Shown here: in pieces, positions 60,046 to 64,000 of the stretch
Numbering within the stretch: position 1 is the first letter of the stretch
How the letters are laid out: each line of letters opens with the position of its first letter
Assembly: GCF_003390935.1 (NCBI RefSeq)
Contig: NZ_QNQZ01000001.1
Location: 124,001 to 188,000 of the forward strand
Direction of reading: 5' to 3'
DNA from: Lewinella sp. IMCC34191
Lineage (GTDB): Bacteria > Bacteroidota > Bacteroidia > Chitinophagales > Saprospiraceae
DNA length: 64,000 nucleotides
Notes under the pieces: model-generated
What the model was told of the DNA's origin: nothing
Database searches by the model: none
What the model saw: only the letters and a program-made list of their open reading frames with translations
Position numbers and translations under genes: made by a program

Positions 60046-60853
60046 AGAACACGGCAGCAGGGTAGCCCGCTTCTTTGCGGGCATCTTCATCGGCATCCGT
60101 ACCTACGGCTGGATCTTCGTCGCCCTGGCCGTCGTCGCCCTGGCCATCAGCGCGATCTCGGAACGGGAATCCGCCCATATCTCGGCTATCCGGCCGGAGG
60201 TGATTCCTCTGGAGGACGGTGCTAACCTGGTCGAGGCCGAAGAACTTATGGAACTGCTATCCGCCAGCTTCACCAAATCGCTGGATCAACTCAAGCTCTC
60301 CGACGTGGACGTCGAAAGGGTGGAGGAAGTGCTGGAAAGCCAGGCCTTCGTCGGCGACGCGGAAGCCTACGTGGATGCCGACTTGGTGCTGAATATCAGT
60401 GTCCGGCAACGGGTGCCGCTCCTGCGCATCATTGCCGATAACGGACAGAACTACTACCTTGACCGGGAAGGCATCCGGCTGCCCCTGAGCCAGAACTATA
60501 CCGTCCGCGTACCCGTGGTAACGGGCAACGTGGTCCCCTGGTCGGAAGACTACCGCGAAAAGCCCGACCACCAACTCGGGCAGTTGATGGCCCTGGGGGA
60601 TCTGCTACGGCACGATCCGTTCCTGGCCGCGCTCATCGAGCAGATTGACATCACCGATACCGGCGAGCTGGTGCTGGCCCCCAAGGTGGGCGACCAGGTC
60701 GTGTACCTGGGACGCTACGACGAAGAGATGACCCCCGCCCGACTGGAGCGGCTCAAAATATTTTACCGCGAAGGACTTCCGTACGAGGGTTGGCGGAAGT
60801 ACCGGAGTTTCGACCTGCGTTATGCTGACCAGGTCGTCGCTAAAAAAGCCTAA
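60032..60853 (+). CDS. ftsQ: division protein FtsQ (DivIB)
   Basis: A bitopic protein that connects early and late divisome components. The 273-residue sequence has a basic N-terminus, one membrane helix at about 25-43 (WIFVALAVVALAISAIS), and a periplasmic region whose beta part reads LVLNISVRQRVPLLRIIADNG followed by YYLDREGIRLPLS, as in FtsQ of Bacteroidota. The POTRA region before it is weakly conserved. Assigned by position between murC and ftsA as well as by these segments. A 72-bp gap with an A/T-rich stretch precedes ftsA. Confidence 0.92.
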   Translation: MMTNKEHGSRVARFFAGIFIGIRTYGWIFVALAVVALAISAISERESAHISAIRPEVIPLEDGANLVEAEELMELLSASFTKSLDQLKLSDVDVERVEEVLESQAFVGDAEAYVDADLVLNISVRQRVPLLRIIADNGQNYYLDREGIRLPLSQNYTVRVPVVTGNVVPWSEDYREKPDHQLGQLMALGDLLRHDPFLAALIEQIDITDTGELVLAPKVGDQVVYLGRYDEEMTPARLERLKIFYREGLPYEGWRKYRSFDLRYADQVVAKKA

Positions 60854-60925
60854 ATCAAAAACTATCGGGCCGTGGCTAATGACCCTAACCACCGCCTTTA
60901 TTTTTTCGCTAAACAATAGGATATA

Positions 60926-62254
60926 ATGACTGATACCACTCAAAAACAAACTATAGCCGCCCTGGACATCGGCACCACCAAGGTTTGCGCCCTCGTGGGC
61001 AGGCGCGACGAGCACGGCCGGGTAGAGATACTCGGCACGGGCAAGGTGGAGTCCGAGGGGGTAATGCGCGGCGTCGTCTCGAATATCGAGAAGACCGTCC
61101 GGGCCATCTCTGAAGCCCGCCGCTTGGCCGAACAGGCCAGTGGCGAGTCCTTCGACACCGTCCACGTCGGGATCGCCGGGCAGCACATCAAGTCGCTACA
61201 ACACCGCGGCATGCTGATGCGGGATAATTCCCACTCGGAGATCAGCCAGCGTGACATCGACCGGCTGATCTCGGATATGCACAAGCTCGTCCTGCCTCCC
61301 GGAGATAAGATCCTGCACGTTATCCCCCAGGAGTACACCGTGGACAACGAGCAGGGTATCGTCGACCCGATCGGCATGTCCGGTTCCAAGCTGGAAGCGA
61401 ATTTCCACATCATTACCGGCCAGATCACGGCCAGTAACAACATCAACCGCTGCGTGGAACGTGCCGGCCTCCACATGGCCAACGTCACCCTGGAGCCCAT
61501 TGCCAGTTCCGCTTCGGTACTCTACGAAGACGAGAAGCACGCCGGCGTAGCGCTCGTCGACATTGGCGGAGGCACCACGGACATTACCATCTTCCAGGAG
61601 GGGATCATCCGCCACACCGCGGTCATTCCCTTCGGCGGCCACGTTATTACGAAGGACATCAAGTCGGGCTGCACCGTCATGGAGCAGCACGCCGAAAAGC
61701 TGAAGGTGAACTACGGTTCCGCCCTGGCCAGCGAAGTATACGAGAACCGGGTGATCGTTATTCCGGGGCTGCGCGGTCGCGAACCCAAGGAGATCAGCGA
61801 AAAGAACCTGGCGCTCATCATCCAGGCCCGCGCCGAGGAGATCCTCGACCACGTCCTCTGGGAGATCCGCCGGGCCGGTTTTGACGGCAGTCAACTGATC
61901 GGCGGCATCGTGCTGACCGGCGGTGGAGCACTGCTGCGTGACTTTGACAAGCTAACGGAGCTGCACACCGGTCTGAGTGCCCGTATCGGATCGCCGGTGG
62001 AGCACCTGGCCCATGGATACACCGAAAAGCTGACCAGCCCGATATACGCTACCGGGGTGGGCTTGCTCCTGCAGGGTTTTGCCGATATTGACGCTGGTCG
62101 CGTCGTTGTCGCCAAGCCGAAGAAGGAAGAGCCGGTCACCGAATTGGAGCTCGAGGAACAGATCAAGGAAGAGGCCAGCGGGCCGACCTGGTTCGACAAC
62201 GTCTTTAAGCGCACCAAGGAGTGGTTCGAAGCCGAGCCCGACAGCGACTTCTAG
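60926..62254 (+). CDS. ftsA: cell division actin homologue FtsA
   Basis: Anchors FtsZ to the membrane. The 442-residue protein has the actin-fold phosphate-1 motif ALDIGTTKVCALVGR (12-26), the SHS2/1C domain (VHVGIAGQHIKS), phosphate-2 ALVDIGGGTTDITIFQEG near 210, and adenosine motif GGIVLTGGGALLRDF. The C-terminal tail PTWFDNVFKRTKEWFEAEPD contains an amphipathic helix that would serve as the membrane-targeting sequence. Complete. Confidence 0.97.
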   Translation: MTDTTQKQTIAALDIGTTKVCALVGRRDEHGRVEILGTGKVESEGVMRGVVSNIEKTVRAISEARRLAEQASGESFDTVHVGIAGQHIKSLQHRGMLMRDNSHSEISQRDIDRLISDMHKLVLPPGDKILHVIPQEYTVDNEQGIVDPIGMSGSKLEANFHIITGQITASNNINRCVERAGLHMANVTLEPIASSASVLYEDEKHAGVALVDIGGGTTDITIFQEGIIRHTAVIPFGGHVITKDIKSGCTVMEQHAEKLKVNYGSALASEVYENRVIVIPGLRGREPKEISEKNLALIIQARAEEILDHVLWEIRRAGFDGSQLIGGIVLTGGGALLRDFDKLTELHTGLSARIGSPVEHLAHGYTEKLTSPIYATGVGLLLQGFADIDAGRVVVAKPKKEEPVTELELEEQIKEEASGPTWFDNVFKRTKEWFEAEPDSDF

Positions 62255-62350
62255 CAAACACCCCACATACTAAACAACCATTCAAAAGTCACTCGGCAGC
62301 ACAAGACCATCCAAGCGAACGGCACGGCGGCACGAGATCAACATACAATA

Positions 62351-63817
62351 ATGACTATCGACTTCCCACAGGGAGAATCTCCCATCATCAAAGTGATCGG
62401 CGTAGGCGGCGGCGGCAGCAACGCGGTCAATCACATGTACAATCAGGGTATTGTTGGCGTCGACTTCGCCATCTGCAATACCGACCATCAGGCCATGGAG
62501 CTCAGCAACGTGCCGACCAAGATCCAGCTCGGCCCCGCCCTCACCGAAGGACGCGGAGCGGGATCCAAACCCAACGTAGGTAAGCTCGCCTGCGAGGAAA
62601 GCATCGAGGAGGTGCGTAAATACCTCGACAATAACTGCCGGATGCTCTTCGTCACCGCCGGTATGGGCGGTGGTACCGGAACCGGAGCGGCACCCATCAT
62701 CGCGCGTACCGCACGGGAAATGAATATTCTTACGGTAGGTATCGTAACGCTGCCCTTCACCTTCGAGGGACGTCGCCGTGCCAATAACGGTATGGACGGT
62801 CTTCAGGAACTGAAGGATAACGTCGATACCCTCATCGTGATCTCCAACGATAAGCTGCGGCAGATCCACGGAAACCTGAACCTCAGCGAAGCCTTCTCCA
62901 AGGCCGATAACATCCTGACCACCGCGGCTAAGGGTATCGCGGAGATCATTACCGTTGCCGGTTACGTCAACGTTGACTTCGAGGACGTTAATACCGTCAT
63001 GCGCGACAGTGGCGTAGCGATCATGGGTACGGCCAGTGCCGATGGCGACGACCGCGCCCGCGTAGCCGTCGATCAGGCGCTCCACAGCCCGCTGCTCGAG
63101 GACAACGATATCCGGGGTGCCAACCACATCCTGCTCAACATCACCAGTGGTAACCGCGAAGTCACCATGGATGAGATCTTCGAGATCACGGAATTCGTGC
63201 AGGAGGAAGCCGGCTACGGTACCGACCTTATCTGGGGTAACTGCTTCGACGAAAGCCTGGGCGACAAGGTCAGCGTGACCGTCATCGCTACCGGCTTTGG
63301 CGACAAGAAGTACGTCAACCGCGGCGTGGCCCCCGAGCGGCAGTTCGTTCACCTGGATGAGGACCGGCAGAAGGAACGCCGCGCCTCCCTGGAGGATATT
63401 ACCGGCGAAGATGAGGCCGTTGGATTCGGCAAGCCCGACCAGACCAAGACCTTTGAATTCGAGGATATGGAAGAGGCGAAGGCGCGGCTACGGGCCCGCC
63501 GCCGCGACAGCGGTAGCTTCGCCAGCAACTACCTGCAGGAAGAAGAGGACGCCCGCCGTGAGGCCCAGCGCCGTGAAATGGAATTGCGCGATCGCGAACG
63601 CCGCGAGGCCCTGCGCCAGCGGACCGAATTGCCCAAACTGAGCAACCCGAAGGTGGTCAACGAGCTGGAAAATCAGCCCGCCTACCTACGCCGCAACGTC
63701 CAGCTGGACGCCAGCAAGCCCGGGGAGCAGGAGGAAGTCAGCCGCTGGAGCATCACCGACGATGAGAAGGTACCGCTGCGCCGCAACAACTCCTTCCTCC
63801 ACGACAATGTCGACTAA
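62351..63817 (+). CDS. ftsZ: cell division tubulin homologue FtsZ
   Basis: GTPase that forms the division ring. The 488-residue protein has VIGVGGGGSNAVNHM (15-29), the tubulin signature GGGTGTG at 106-112, TLPFTFEGRRR, and the T7 loop NVDFEDVNTVM with catalytic acids. The GTPase core ends near 325. A long, highly charged Arg/Glu linker (380-440) follows, then QPAYLRRNVQLD near 447-458. That motif resembles the C-terminal peptide of Bacteroidota FtsZ that binds FtsA; unusually, about 30 residues follow it. The cluster ends here with a terminator about 100 bp downstream. Confidence 0.97.
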   Translation: MTIDFPQGESPIIKVIGVGGGGSNAVNHMYNQGIVGVDFAICNTDHQAMELSNVPTKIQLGPALTEGRGAGSKPNVGKLACEESIEEVRKYLDNNCRMLFVTAGMGGGTGTGAAPIIARTAREMNILTVGIVTLPFTFEGRRRANNGMDGLQELKDNVDTLIVISNDKLRQIHGNLNLSEAFSKADNILTTAAKGIAEIITVAGYVNVDFEDVNTVMRDSGVAIMGTASADGDDRARVAVDQALHSPLLEDNDIRGANHILLNITSGNREVTMDEIFEITEFVQEEAGYGTDLIWGNCFDESLGDKVSVTVIATGFGDKKYVNRGVAPERQFVHLDEDRQKERRASLEDITGEDEAVGFGKPDQTKTFEFEDMEEAKARLRARRRDSGSFASNYLQEEEDARREAQRREMELRDRERREALRQRTELPKLSNPKVVNELENQPAYLRRNVQLDASKPGEQEEVSRWSITDDEKVPLRRNNSFLHDNVD

Positions 63818-63918
63818 CCGTTCTAAGTCTCAATTTAATACGTCTATTATATCCGTTTTCTACTGAAGCTGGTGCGCCACGTGCCCCAGCCTTAGTATTC
63901 ACACCGTTTTAGCTTTGT

Positions 63919-63952
63919 AGCGGGTAGCGAGGGGTCAATCTCGCTGCCCGCT
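63919..63952 (+). terminator. terminator of the dcw cluster
   Basis: A 13-bp stem (63919-63931 with 63940-63952, one G-T pair) and an 8-nt loop, followed by TTTTTC. It is the only strong terminator after ftsZ in the window. Confidence 0.88.
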
Positions 63953-64000
63953 TTTTCATCCGTGTCTGACCATTACAGCAAGGCACATGCAAACCGTAAT

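Noticed and set aside
63910..63917. TAGCTTTG as a promoter -7 element
   Set aside because: It matches the consensus, but has no -33 partner and sits at the foot of the dcw terminator hairpin, which would end any transcript at once.
63987..64000. Possible start of a next gene (ATG CAA ACC GTA)
   Set aside because: Only four codons are visible before the window ends, which is too little to support a gene.

Overview
The window comes from a GC-rich (roughly 55-60%) member of the Bacteroidota, most likely a marine Saprospiria of the Lewinella type. The signs are promoters built on the phylum's -33 TTTG / -7 TAnnTTTG elements, a SusC/SusD pair, C-terminal type IX secretion (T9SS) sorting domains on two secreted enzymes, a fused MurF-alanine racemase, a DUF4270 lipoprotein next to a GT5-like gene and panC/panD, an S46 dipeptidyl-peptidase, a microbial rhodopsin and a carotenoid hydroxylase. 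The taxonomic placement is inference; no 16S gene is present.

Layout. 1-4.3 kb: DUF4270 lipoprotein (partial), a GT5-N-like protein, panC and panD (pantothenate), a broken FAS1 gene, and asd (aspartate pathway). 4.3-12.3 kb: a long coiled-coil protein, a 780-bp non-coding stretch with a six-unit 41-bp minisatellite, ruvB, a tRNA-Val/tRNA-Pro unit with a clear promoter and terminator, a DUF3467 protein, topA, an FMN reductase and two tiny membrane proteins. 12.3-24 kb: an orphan SusC/SusD operon, a PolX with a degenerate polymerase site, two flavoprotein oxidoreductases (one YpdA-like) separated by a G10 tract, a polyprenyl synthase, a GNAT and a secreted T9SS esterase. 24-35 kb: rpsO, tRNA-Lys, an NYN-cold-shock fusion, hemD, a VWA protein, a methyltransferase, dinB, a phage-antirepressor-like regulator with palindromic sites around its promoter, and murF-alr. 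35-48 kb: a 2-hydroxyacid dehydrogenase, a DPP11-like peptidase, a cytophagalysin-type metalloprotease, mdh, a truncated CPBP-like protein, a relic of the mdh 3' end, an ArsR regulator followed by a rhodopsin with a D-T-K motif, guaA, a periplasmic-binding lipoprotein, a deacetylase-family protein and crtZ.

48-64 kb is an uninterrupted division and cell wall (dcw) cluster: mraZ, rsmH, ftsL, ftsI with a C-terminal PASTA-like region, murE, mraY, murD, ftsW, murG, murC, ftsQ, ftsA, ftsZ. Many of its genes overlap, and it ends in a strong hairpin terminator. A MraZ operator of four 10-bp repeats precedes it. The murF function missing from the cluster is supplied by murF-alr at 32.6 kb.

The most unusual observations are: (1) the ArsR-rhodopsin pair with lysine at the proton-donor position; (2) a dispersed repeat, core GGCGGCGGAGCGCAGGTA, in nine copies and inside three reading frames; (3) MraZ-like boxes in both orientations between crtZ and mraZ; (4) the antirepressor-like gene with three GTTACA-type half-sites; (5) the duplicated mdh 3' end; (6) the minisatellite; and (7) decayed or altered enzymes (FAS1, PolX, YpdA, CPBP).
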